DNA from: CALLCD01 sp039196965
GTDB lineage: Bacteria; Pseudomonadota; Alphaproteobacteria; Caulobacterales; Hyphomonadaceae
DNA length: 64,000 bases
Direction: 5' to 3'
Assembly: GCA_039196965.1 (NCBI GenBank)
Contig: JBCCUK010000016.1
Span: 1-64,000 of the forward strand
A program made the position numbers and the translations under genes. Positions 8,864 to 16,547 of the stretch are shown here, in pieces. The notes under the pieces are model-generated. The model saw nothing but the letters and a program-made list of their open reading frames with translations. It ran no database searches and had not been told where the DNA came from. Each line of letters starts with the position of its first letter. Position 1 is the first letter of the stretch.

Positions 8864-9490
8864 TTACCTATCGTCACTGACACCTAAGCCAGCAGCAAAA
8901 GCAAGCTTCAATGCTGCAGAAAGTGTGTCGGCTTCCAGCTTTGCCATTAGGTTGGCGCGATGGATCTCGACCGTACGCGCAGATATGCCTAAGTCTTCAG
9001 CAATTGCCTTGTTGGTAAGACCATCGGCGAGACGTTCTAGAACTTGCCTTTCTCTATCGGTCAGACCGTTAATCTTAGCCTCAGCTGCCTTATGCTGGGA
9101 GATTTTCATCTGGCCCGCTTCGATCAGTTCGAATGCTGTTTCAATAGAACTGAGCAGCATCTCCTTTTTGTATGGTTTTTCCAGAAAATCCGTTGCACCC
9201 GCTCTCATCGCTGACACAGCAGTCGACACATCACCATGTCCTGTCAGTATGATAATGGGCATGTGGACACCCCGAGCGCGCACCTCCCGCAAGACGGACA
9301 AGCCATCCATTTTCGGCATCCGCACATCCAGAAGTACACATGTACCTTCTTTGTCCGCATCAAGATCATCCAGGAAGGGCGGTCCATCAGGGTAGGTCTT
9401 TACGGAGAACCCTGCATTCCTGAGCATGAAGCTTGTAGAGTATAGGATAGCTTCATCATCATCAACGATCAGTACATTCCTGGTGCCCAT
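8864..9490 (-). CDS. fixJ: FixJ-type response regulator
   Basis: A 208-residue two-domain regulator. The receiver (about 4-120) has D10/D11/D12, acceptor D55 in VLLDVRMPKMDG, Thr in IILTGHGD and Lys in LEKPYKKE. The LuxR/FixJ helix-turn-helix at about 140-200 reads LTDRERQVLERLADGLTNKAIA and then SARTVEIHRANLMAKL. Length and linker match FixJ, which, once phosphorylated by FixL at low oxygen, activates fixK and cbb3 oxidase genes. The gene is 4 bases downstream of fixL, so they form an operon, and the divergent oxidase genes start 1.6 kb away. No fixK gene is present in the window, so the oxidase promoter may be a direct or an indirect target. Confidence 0.85.
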   Translation of the reverse strand: MGTRNVLIVDDDEAILYSTSFMLRNAGFSVKTYPDGPPFLDDLDADKEGTCVLLDVRMPKMDGLSVLREVRARGVHMPIIILTGHGDVSTAVSAMRAGATDFLEKPYKKEMLLSSIETAFELIEAGQMKISQHKAAEAKINGLTDRERQVLERLADGLTNKAIAEDLGISARTVEIHRANLMAKLEADTLSAALKLAFAAGLGVSDDR

Positions 9491-9494
9491 GTGG

Positions 9495-10634
9495 TCACTC
9501 CGTCTCAGCAGCTTTCAGAGTGAAGCAGAATTTCGCCCCGCCCAGATCGCTCTCTTCAACCCAGATATCTCCACCATGGGCCTCGATAATTGTCTGACAA
9601 ATCGACAGACCCAAGCCCATGCCTTCAGGCTTTGAACTCTGAAAGGGCTCAAAAGGAGATCTATCGTCTTCAAGCTCTATCCCCGTCCCGTTATCGGAAA
9701 CGCTGAGTTCGATGAGATCTTCGGACTCAGGAACTTCGCCAATACGCAGTTCGATGCGCGGCGTTTCACACCCCCTAGTCGCTTCGGCTGCGTTTCGGAC
9801 AAGGTTCAGAATCACCTGCCGGATCTGCAACCCGTCGCACCAAACCTCGAACTGTCGGTCAGGTATTTTGTATGCGACGCGAGGGATTGCTCCTTTTACA
9901 CCTATTTTGGAAAGGGAGATACCCTGCTGGGCGAGCTCGTTCAAATTGGTTCGGCTTAACTCAAATTCTCCGCGGGACACGTAATCGCGCAATCGGCGGA
10001 CAATTTTTCCAGCTCGAACACACTGATTAGCCGCTGAATCGAGCGCGCCCTGAACAAGGGCAACAACGTCCGGCTCAGGCGATTCGAGCATATCGCGAGC
10101 TGCTTCCAGATAGTTAGCAACTGCGGTCAATGGCTGATTAAGTTCGTGGGCCATTGCGGAGGCCATCGTTCCGGCCGTGCTCAACCTAGAAAAATTGCTG
10201 AGTTCAGCTTGCATTTGACTGATCTGATGGTCTGTCGCCTGCTGTTCTGTGACATCACGCACGTATCCCGAAAAAAAGCGCTTATCGCCAATTCGGGCCT
10301 CGCCAATGGTCAAGTGCACCGGAACGACATCTCCATTCGCGCGCCGGGCCTTTACCACTCGGCCCTTGCCGATGATCTGTTTTTCACCCGTGTGCATATA
10401 ACTGGTGATATAATTATCATGATGCTTCCGATCGGCCCCGACCATTAAGGTCGAAACATTCCGGCCAATCGCTTCGTCGGCTGTAAACCCGAATAGTTTC
10501 TCAGCAGAGTTACTAAATGCCATGATAATGCCTGCCTCATCGATCACGATCATCGCGTCAGGAACGGACTGCAGGATCGTATCGAATAGGACATCAAGCC
10601 CCTCTAACGGTTGATTGGAGGGAAACTTGGTCAT
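9495..10634 (-). CDS. fixL: FixL-type heme-PAS oxygen-sensor histidine kinase
   Basis: A 379-residue soluble kinase with one PAS domain (about 14-130), HisKA with phospho-histidine H163 in MAHELNQPL, and a HATPase with G boxes (DNGTGIEL, GMGLGLSI). The PAS segment DRKHHDNYITSYMHTGEKQI lines up with the heme pocket of rhizobial FixL; H72 corresponds to the proximal heme ligand in the HDxY context, and R92 in GKGRVV to the regulatory arginine. Unlike Sinorhizobium FixL it has no membrane segments, as in Bradyrhizobium and Caulobacter forms. It should phosphorylate the FixJ encoded 4 bases downstream when oxygen is low. The heme assignment rests on family knowledge plus the visible residues. Confidence 0.85.
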   Translation of the reverse strand: MTKFPSNQPLEGLDVLFDTILQSVPDAMIVIDEAGIIMAFSNSAEKLFGFTADEAIGRNVSTLMVGADRKHHDNYITSYMHTGEKQIIGKGRVVKARRANGDVVPVHLTIGEARIGDKRFFSGYVRDVTEQQATDHQISQMQAELSNFSRLSTAGTMASAMAHELNQPLTAVANYLEAARDMLESPEPDVVALVQGALDSAANQCVRAGKIVRRLRDYVSRGEFELSRTNLNELAQQGISLSKIGVKGAIPRVAYKIPDRQFEVWCDGLQIRQVILNLVRNAAEATRGCETPRIELRIGEVPESEDLIELSVSDNGTGIELEDDRSPFEPFQSSKPEGMGLGLSICQTIIEAHGGDIWVEESDLGGAKFCFTLKAAETE

Positions 10635-10661
10635 CGGACGGTTTGCCCGCCAACCGCATAA

Positions 10662-10922
10662 TCATAGCGATACACACAGTTTTGAGGCTGGACTTGGAAA
10701 GCGGACAAAGCGAACAACTCTATGGAACAGAAGCAAAAAACCGAGTGCTGCTGCGTAACATCCCCAACAATGAGCCGTGGCGCGACCTATTGGCACAGAG
10801 TACACCCCGCCCTGGCACCCCTCAAGCGTTATGAACGCCCCGGAATTCATGTGAAACCATACCTTCGCAAGCCCTATTGTGAGCAATAAAAAGCCAATAA
10901 TTACTGAAGCAAAGCGGAACAT
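10662..10922 (-). CDS. Small two-helix membrane protein upstream of fixL
   Basis: An 86-residue frame starting at the ATG at 10922, which is preceded by GAGAGGA at good spacing. It has one membrane helix at about 4-24 (ASVIIGFLLLTIGLAKVWF) and another at about 54-72 around a short motif HCWGCYAAALGFLLLF, with charged ends, so it reads like a real small inner-membrane protein rather than a shadow frame. It ends 27 bases before fixL on the same strand and is divergent from ccoN, so it is probably the first gene of the fixLJ operon. The HCWGC pair could bind metal or form a disulfide. I do not recognise a named family. Confidence 0.55.
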   Translation of the reverse strand: MFRFASVIIGFLLLTIGLAKVWFHMNSGAFITLEGCQGGVYSVPIGRATAHCWGCYAAALGFLLLFHRVVRFVRFPSPASKLCVSL

Positions 10923-10946
10923 TGTATCCTCTCTCATCTTGCCAGC

Positions 10947-10961
10947 GTATGTACGTGATAC
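10947..10961. promoter_or_regulatory. Possible FixJ-type site between the divergent fix and cco operons
   Basis: GTAT-GTACGTG-ATAC forms an imperfect dyad in the 142-base gap between the small membrane protein and ccoN, about 104 bases upstream of the ccoN ATG. It resembles the GTAMGTAG element bound by FixJ, with mismatches. I found no TTGAT-N4-ATCAA FNR/FixK box in this gap, so this is the only oxygen-regulator-like element seen here. Confidence 0.25.
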
Positions 10962-11064
10962 CCGCCACTTAGCCATCCGTAGTTTTCCGTATACGCGCCC
11001 ATAGGTGCCTCTCCTAAAACTCAAAATCAGAGCGTCGAAGATAACGACGAGGAGAAGATCAGTA

Positions 11065-12741
11065 ATGCGTGCACAGACGAGCAACGTCCGGGCGGACCAT
11101 TCAAGCACTCTGCTAGTCGGGGGCCTAATGGGCGTTTTCACCCTGCTAGCAATGCTAATTGCAGGTAATGCCGCTAACCCGGAAATGAAAATTCAGGCGC
11201 TGACCTTTCTGGCACTGTCAGCAACCTTTCTTATCAGCCTGGCGGGTTGGGGCGGCAAGCTTGGCACCAACAACCCCTTCGATCAGACGGCGTATGAAGA
11301 TACGATCGTCAAGTATGGTGTATTTGCCGCCGCGTTTTGGGGACTTGCCGGTCTCTTTGTGGGTGTGGTCATCGCGCTGCAACTGACATGGCCCGCGCTA
11401 TTCTATTTTCCGGAGTTCGGTTGGACGAATTTCGGACGTCTGCGGCCACTGCATACATCCGCCGTGATCTTCGCATTTGGCGGTAATGTCCTCCTCGCAA
11501 CCAGCTTCTATGTTGTACAAAGAACGTGCAGAGCGAGACTCGCCGGCGGCATGTGGCCATGGTTCGTTTTCTGGGGCTACCAGATATTCATCGTGATGGC
11601 CGCGACCGGGTACCTGATCGGAGTTACTCAGTCTAAAGAGTATGCTGAACCTGAATGGTATGTTGACCTCTGGCTGACCCTTGTCTGGGTGGTTTATCTC
11701 CTCGTGTTCCTTGGAACGCTGTGGAAGCGCAAAGAACCACACATCTATGTCGCAAACTGGTTCTACCTCTCCTTCATAGTGACCATTGCGATGCTACACA
11801 TCGTCAATAACCTGTCGATTCCCGTAAGCCTTACCGGCTCCAAATCAGTGCAGTTGTTTGCGGGCGTACAGGATGCCATGACGCAGTGGTGGTATGGCCA
11901 CAACGCCGTCGGATTCTTTCTCACCACCGGCTTCCTCGCGATTATGTACTACTTCATTCCGAAGCAGGTGAACCGGCCCGTCTACTCTTATCGGCTGTCT
12001 ATCGTTCACTTCTGGAGTTTGATCTTTATCTATATCTGGGCGGGCCCGCACCACCTCCATTACACTGCGCTGCCCCAATGGGCGCAGACCCTGGGCATGA
12101 CGTTTTCCATCATGCTCTGGATGCCGAGCTGGGGCGGTATGATCAACGGTGTCATGACCCTGTCCGGTGCCTGGGATAAGCTGCGCACAGACCCCGTCGT
12201 TCGTATGATGGTTGTCAGCCTTGCATTCTATGGCATGGCGACATTTGAAGGCCCATTGATGAGCGTCAGAGCCGTCAACGCACTTAGTCACTACACAGAG
12301 TGGGGTATCGGTCACGTACACTCGGGTGCCCTCGGCTGGGTTGGGTATATCTCATTTGGCGCGCTGTATTGCCTCGCACCATGGCTCTGGAAACGCCCAG
12401 GTTTGTATTCGAAAGGCCTTGTGGAATGGCACTTCTGGATCTCCACAATTGGTATCCTCTTCTACATGATCTCCATGTGGTTCGCGGGCATCACCGAAGG
12501 ACTGATGTGGCGCGCATATAACGAGTTCGGCTTCCTGGAGTATGCCTTCATAGAGACCGTAGAGGCGAAGCATATCAGTTACATCATACGGGCATTGGGC
12601 GGTCTGCTATATTTCGCCGGTGCCGTATTGATGACCTTCAATTTGATAATGACCGCTCTCGGTCGTGGCGAAGCCAGCACCACTGAACGAAAAGAACGAG
12701 CCGGCACCCAAGGCGACACCACGCTCGTGCCTGCAGAATAA
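11065..12741 (+). CDS. ccoN: Cytochrome cbb3 oxidase catalytic subunit I
   Basis: A 558-residue heme-copper oxidase subunit with 12 or more membrane helices. Recognisable parts are HTSAVIFAFGGNVLLATSF (low-spin heme ligand region), WWYGHNAVGFFLT and the copper-B region HFWSLIFIYIWAGPHHLHYT with the paired histidines. Length and motifs fit CcoN. I chose the ATG at 11065, preceded by GAGGAG, rather than the in-frame ATG at 11005, which would add 20 basic residues not typical of CcoN. It reduces oxygen to water at very low oxygen and pumps protons. It heads the run ccoN-O-Q-P-G-H-I-S, and is divergent from the fixLJ operon that probably controls it. Confidence 0.95.
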   Translation: MRAQTSNVRADHSSTLLVGGLMGVFTLLAMLIAGNAANPEMKIQALTFLALSATFLISLAGWGGKLGTNNPFDQTAYEDTIVKYGVFAAAFWGLAGLFVGVVIALQLTWPALFYFPEFGWTNFGRLRPLHTSAVIFAFGGNVLLATSFYVVQRTCRARLAGGMWPWFVFWGYQIFIVMAATGYLIGVTQSKEYAEPEWYVDLWLTLVWVVYLLVFLGTLWKRKEPHIYVANWFYLSFIVTIAMLHIVNNLSIPVSLTGSKSVQLFAGVQDAMTQWWYGHNAVGFFLTTGFLAIMYYFIPKQVNRPVYSYRLSIVHFWSLIFIYIWAGPHHLHYTALPQWAQTLGMTFSIMLWMPSWGGMINGVMTLSGAWDKLRTDPVVRMMVVSLAFYGMATFEGPLMSVRAVNALSHYTEWGIGHVHSGALGWVGYISFGALYCLAPWLWKRPGLYSKGLVEWHFWISTIGILFYMISMWFAGITEGLMWRAYNEFGFLEYAFIETVEAKHISYIIRALGGLLYFAGAVLMTFNLIMTALGRGEASTTERKERAGTQGDTTLVPAE

Positions 12742-12752
12742 GGGAATTTGAG

Positions 12753-13523
12753 ATGACCGTACTTGATCGCCATGATCTCTTAGAGCGCCACTCTCTGCTT
12801 CTAACCGTGTGCATACTCGTTGTTGTTTCGATTGGCGGCATAATCCAGATGGCTCCGCTCATGTATATGGACAATACGATCGAGAAGGTGGACGGCATGC
12901 GCCCCTACACGCCTCTCGAATTGGCTGGACGGGACATATATATTCGTGAAGGATGCTATGTCTGCCACTCGCAAATGGTTCGTCCACTCAGAGATGAGAT
13001 AGAACGATACGGGCATTATTCGCTCGCGGCTGAAAGCATGTATGACCATCCCTTTCAGTGGGGGTCCAAACGAACGGGACCTGACCTAGCCCGGGTGGGC
13101 GGCAAGTACTCTGCGGAGTGGCAGGTGGAGCATCTTATAGACCCCCGTGCGCTTGTGCCTGAGTCCATCATGCCTCCCTATGCATTCCTTGCAGAGAAAC
13201 GTCTAAGGTTCGATGATATAGAAGACCGGTTGAGGACCGAACGCCTGGTAGGTGTGCCCTATACGGACGAAATGATTTCCAACGCGAAAGCACACCTCAT
13301 CGCGCAGGCTGACCCGAATGAACGCGGCTATGACGATGTTGACGAATTGTTCGAACTGTACGCCGAAGCCTCAGGACGAGAGGGTACGGTTGAAGCTCGC
13401 GACTATGACGGAGACCCAAAACGCATCACCGAAATGGATGCCCTCGTGGCCTATCTTCAGATGACAGGTACCCTTGTGGATTTCTCGACTTACGAAGCTG
13501 ATGACCTCAGCAACCGCCGATAG
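12753..13523 (+). CDS. ccoO: Cytochrome cbb3 oxidase monoheme subunit II
   Basis: A 256-residue membrane-anchored c-type cytochrome. One N-terminal helix (about 14-35) is followed by the heme-binding CYVCH at C68-H72 and the conserved SQMVRPLRDE and YGHYSLAAES segments. The methionine ligand is likely in ESIMPPYAF. It passes electrons to CcoN at the periplasmic face. It starts 11 bases after ccoN. The segment at about 170-230 is somewhat longer than in the shortest CcoO proteins but within the family range. Confidence 0.95.
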   Translation: MTVLDRHDLLERHSLLLTVCILVVVSIGGIIQMAPLMYMDNTIEKVDGMRPYTPLELAGRDIYIREGCYVCHSQMVRPLRDEIERYGHYSLAAESMYDHPFQWGSKRTGPDLARVGGKYSAEWQVEHLIDPRALVPESIMPPYAFLAEKRLRFDDIEDRLRTERLVGVPYTDEMISNAKAHLIAQADPNERGYDDVDELFELYAEASGREGTVEARDYDGDPKRITEMDALVAYLQMTGTLVDFSTYEADDLSNRR

Positions 13524-13532
13524 GAGCCGCTC

Positions 13533-13691
13533 ATGTATGAGATGTTAGCAAGTTTTGCACAGACCGGTGGCCTTATCTATTTCGTGCTCATGTTTGCAGG
13601 GGCTCTAGTCTACGCGCTCTGGCCCAACAACAAACAGACATTTGATCGTGCGGCGCAATCGCCCCTTGAGGACGAAGGACCAAACCCATGA
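13533..13691 (+). CDS. ccoQ: Cytochrome cbb3 oxidase small subunit CcoQ
   Basis: A 52-residue reading frame, MYEMLASFAQTGGLIYFVLM and onward, with one membrane helix (about 9-29) ending in ALVYALWPNNK, the usual CcoQ/FixQ signature. AGGAG precedes the ATG at 13533. Its stop overlaps the start of ccoP in an ATGA. CcoQ stabilises the assembled oxidase. Confidence 0.9.
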   Translation: MYEMLASFAQTGGLIYFVLMFAGALVYALWPNNKQTFDRAAQSPLEDEGPNP

Positions 13692-14581
13692 CAGATATGC
13701 CTGAAGATAAAATCATCGATCCGATAAGTAATGTGGAAACAACTGGTCACAGCTGGGACGGCATTACGGAGCTCAACAACCCGCTGCCGAGGTGGTGGCT
13801 GAACATCTGGTATATGACGATTGTATGGGCCGTCATCTATATGATTCTCATGCCGGCTATTCCAGCTCTTCCGTTCACGAATGATCAACACTCCAAAGGC
13901 GTTAGAAATCATTCCGACCGTTCAGAGGTCGCGCTCGCGATCGCTGAACTGGACAGCCAGCGCCAGGAAATGTCAGCTGCTCTTCTAAATGCCACTCTTG
14001 AAGAGATCCAAACTGATCGCGACCTTCAACAGTTTGCGCTGGCCATGGGCGAGAGTATGTTTGGCGACAATTGCGCAACCTGCCATGGCGCAGGTGGCAG
14101 AGGCGCAGTCGGATATCCCTCGCTTGCTGATGATATATGGCTGTGGAGCGGTACATTGGAAGGTATCCAGACAACCATCCAAAACGGCATCCGCCATGAA
14201 GACAATCTGGATACTCGCTTTTCTCTGATGCCAAATTTCGGTCGTGACGGTATTCTGACGAATGATCAAATTGATGACGTCGTTGCCCACATCCTTACGA
14301 TATCAGGTCGCACCAGCGACGCTGATGCGGCAGCGAGGGGCGAGCAGGTCTTTGCAGAACAGTGCTCATCCTGCCACGGCGTCGATGGTAGAGGCGACAG
14401 GATACAGGGCGCACCGAACCTGACGGATAATGAGTGGCTCTTCGGAGGATCTGCTAACGACATATACAGATCTATTTATACTGCGAGAAATGCCCATATG
14501 CCTGCATGGCAGGGCCGTCTTGACGAAGCCACAATAAAAGCGCTGTCAGTTTATGTACATTCTTTGGGTGGTGGAGAGTAG
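13688..14581 (+). CDS. ccoP: Cytochrome cbb3 oxidase diheme subunit III
   Basis: A 297-residue protein with an N-terminal part carrying HSWDGITELNNPLPRWWLN, the signature of CcoP, one membrane helix (about 38-60) and two c-type heme domains with CATCH (C129-H133) and CSSCH (C226-H230). It accepts electrons from cytochrome c and passes them to CcoO. It overlaps ccoQ by four bases and is followed by ccoG after 8 bases. Confidence 0.95.
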   Translation: MTDMPEDKIIDPISNVETTGHSWDGITELNNPLPRWWLNIWYMTIVWAVIYMILMPAIPALPFTNDQHSKGVRNHSDRSEVALAIAELDSQRQEMSAALLNATLEEIQTDRDLQQFALAMGESMFGDNCATCHGAGGRGAVGYPSLADDIWLWSGTLEGIQTTIQNGIRHEDNLDTRFSLMPNFGRDGILTNDQIDDVVAHILTISGRTSDADAAARGEQVFAEQCSSCHGVDGRGDRIQGAPNLTDNEWLFGGSANDIYRSIYTARNAHMPAWQGRLDEATIKALSVYVHSLGGGE

Positions 14582-14589
14582 GCACCCTT

Positions 14590-16062
14590 ATGGGAACTTC
14601 GATACCCCTCTTGAACTTAGTGGATGGTAGTTCGGGACCTCCTTCCCCACCCCCGAAGCCAAAGGATCTTTATTCAAAGCGCCAGCAAATATATCCGAAA
14701 CTCGCTCACGGTAGATTCCGTTCGATAAAATGGCTTGTTATGGTGATTTCGCTGGCCATTTATTATCTCATCCCCTGGCTTCGGTGGGAAAGAGGGGAAG
14801 GCATCCCCAATCAGGCCGTTCTTGCTGACTTCGCTGGTGAGAAGTTTTACTTTTTCTGGATCGAGATATGGCCGCAGGAAGCTTACTATCTTGCCGGGCT
14901 CATGATCCTGTCAGCCTTGGCGCTCTTTTTTGTAACATCCTTGTTTGGCAGGGTCTGGTGCGGATATGCCTGCCCCCAGACCGTCTGGACCGACCTTTAC
15001 ATCTGGGTAGAACGCGCTTTTGAGGGAGATCGCGCAGCTCGCATGCGCCTCGACAAGGCGGACTGGTCAGTCAATAAGGCCTGGCGAAAGGCTGGTAAGC
15101 ATACTGTATGGCTTATTATCGCGTTCTGGACCGGCGGTGCCTTCATTCTCTATTGGCATGATGCACCCACGGTGGCTCGCGGATGGTTTACCGGAGAAGC
15201 CCCGCTGACCGCATACTGGTTTGCAGGCATACTTACTCTGACAACGTACTTTCTGGCCGGTACCATGCGAGAGCAGGTTTGCACTTATATGTGTCCCTGG
15301 CCGCGAATTCAGGGGGCATTGACCGACGAACATGCCCTCAACGTTACATATCGATATGATCGCGGTGAACCGCGAGGCCCAAAGCGGAAATCACAATCCT
15401 GGGATAATCGTGGCGACTGCATTGATTGCAAACAGTGCGTTCAGGTGTGCCCTGTGGGAATAGATATCCGAGAGGGGGCGCAGCTTGAATGTATTCATTG
15501 CGCGCTGTGCATTGATGCCTGCGATAGTATAATGAAGAAAGTCGGGCGACCGACTGGACTTATCGCGTATGATACTGATACCGCCGTTGCCGCACGCGCA
15601 AACAACGAGGTTGCACCGAAACATCGGCTGATACGTACACGTACCGTACTTTATGCCATCCTAATGGCAGCTATCGCAGCGATTATGTTATTTGGATTTG
15701 CCACCAAGGCGACCTTCGAAGTCAATGTTCTGAAAGATCGCTCCCCTCCTTTCGTTCAGCTCTCCAATGGTGATATCCGCAACGGATACACACTCAAGCT
15801 CGTAAACAAAGCGAGCGACAAGCGGACGATGCAAGTTACCCTAGGCGGTGCTGAGGGAGCTTTCTTTGAAATTATCGGACTTGAAACAGATAGCGCTACC
15901 CGCGCCACGCTTCCCGTAGCCGCTCATGGTGTTGATAGATATCGCGTACTGGTCACCGTACCGGACGAAACAGCTCAGCGTTATATCAGCTTCAAGCTAA
16001 CCGACATTGAAAGCGGTGAGACGCTAATCGAACGCATGCCATTCAGGACACCAGAGCCATGA
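14590..16062 (+). CDS. ccoG: Cbb3 oxidase assembly ferredoxin-like protein CcoG
   Basis: A 490-residue polyferredoxin with about five membrane helices. The motif VWCGYACPQTVWTD is in the membrane part, and two 4Fe-4S clusters follow, beginning at about C277 (CIDCKQCVQVCP, then CIHCALCIDACD). The C-terminal periplasmic Ig-like domain (about 375-490) is the FixG extension. CcoG is involved in copper reduction for cbb3 assembly. Its stop overlaps the start of fixH in ATGA, so the assembly genes are translationally coupled. Confidence 0.93.
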   Translation: MGTSIPLLNLVDGSSGPPSPPPKPKDLYSKRQQIYPKLAHGRFRSIKWLVMVISLAIYYLIPWLRWERGEGIPNQAVLADFAGEKFYFFWIEIWPQEAYYLAGLMILSALALFFVTSLFGRVWCGYACPQTVWTDLYIWVERAFEGDRAARMRLDKADWSVNKAWRKAGKHTVWLIIAFWTGGAFILYWHDAPTVARGWFTGEAPLTAYWFAGILTLTTYFLAGTMREQVCTYMCPWPRIQGALTDEHALNVTYRYDRGEPRGPKRKSQSWDNRGDCIDCKQCVQVCPVGIDIREGAQLECIHCALCIDACDSIMKKVGRPTGLIAYDTDTAVAARANNEVAPKHRLIRTRTVLYAILMAAIAAIMLFGFATKATFEVNVLKDRSPPFVQLSNGDIRNGYTLKLVNKASDKRTMQVTLGGAEGAFFEIIGLETDSATRATLPVAAHGVDRYRVLVTVPDETAQRYISFKLTDIESGETLIERMPFRTPEP

Positions 16063-16547
16063 GTAAAGCAGCCGCAAAAGGAGATTTCACAGGCTGGCAC
16101 GCCCTTGCTTGGCTCATGGGGTTCTTTGCCCTCATGTTCGCTGTAAATGGCATATTTCTGTATCATGCCATTACATCATTTCCCGGCGAAGATATTCCAA
16201 AGTCATACGTGCAGGGAATAAGTTATAATACAGTACTTGACGAGCGAGCGGCCCAGGCAAAACTCGGCTGGACGGCTGAATTGGGTGTCGAAAACGAGGA
16301 GTTGATTTTCCGCCTGTTCGATAAGGATGAGAGTCCTATCGCGTGGCGAAAGGTTGGTTTGAAGATGCGCCGGTTGGCAACCACATCGAGCGACACAGAC
16401 CTTATCCTGTTACCGGGGTCGCCCGGAGAGTATCGTGTAGATATCGACGCTCTTGCCACCGGTGAGTGGGAAGCTGTAATATCTGTCTATGCGGTAGATG
16501 ATCAAAATGTGGAGTTCACCGCAACTAAAACTCTGAGTTTAAAATGA
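16059..16547 (+). CDS. ccoH: FixH/CcoH family oxidase assembly protein
   Basis: A 162-residue protein with one N-terminal membrane helix (about 10-35, WHALAWLMGFFALMFAVNGI) and a periplasmic beta domain; YVQGISYNTVLDERAAQAKLGW is the typical FixH segment. It interacts with the CcoI copper ATPase and the assembling oxidase. It overlaps both neighbours (ccoG and ccoI) by four bases. Confidence 0.9.
   Translation: MSKAAAKGDFTGWHALAWLMGFFALMFAVNGIFLYHAITSFPGEDIPKSYVQGISYNTVLDERAAQAKLGWTAELGVENEELIFRLFDKDESPIAWRKVGLKMRRLATTSSDTDLILLPGSPGEYRVDIDALATGEWEAVISVYAVDDQNVEFTATKTLSLK

Noticed and set aside
10923..11064. Search for an FNR/FixK box before ccoN
   Set aside because: No TTGAT-N4-ATCAA or close variant found; only the weak FixJ-like dyad was kept.
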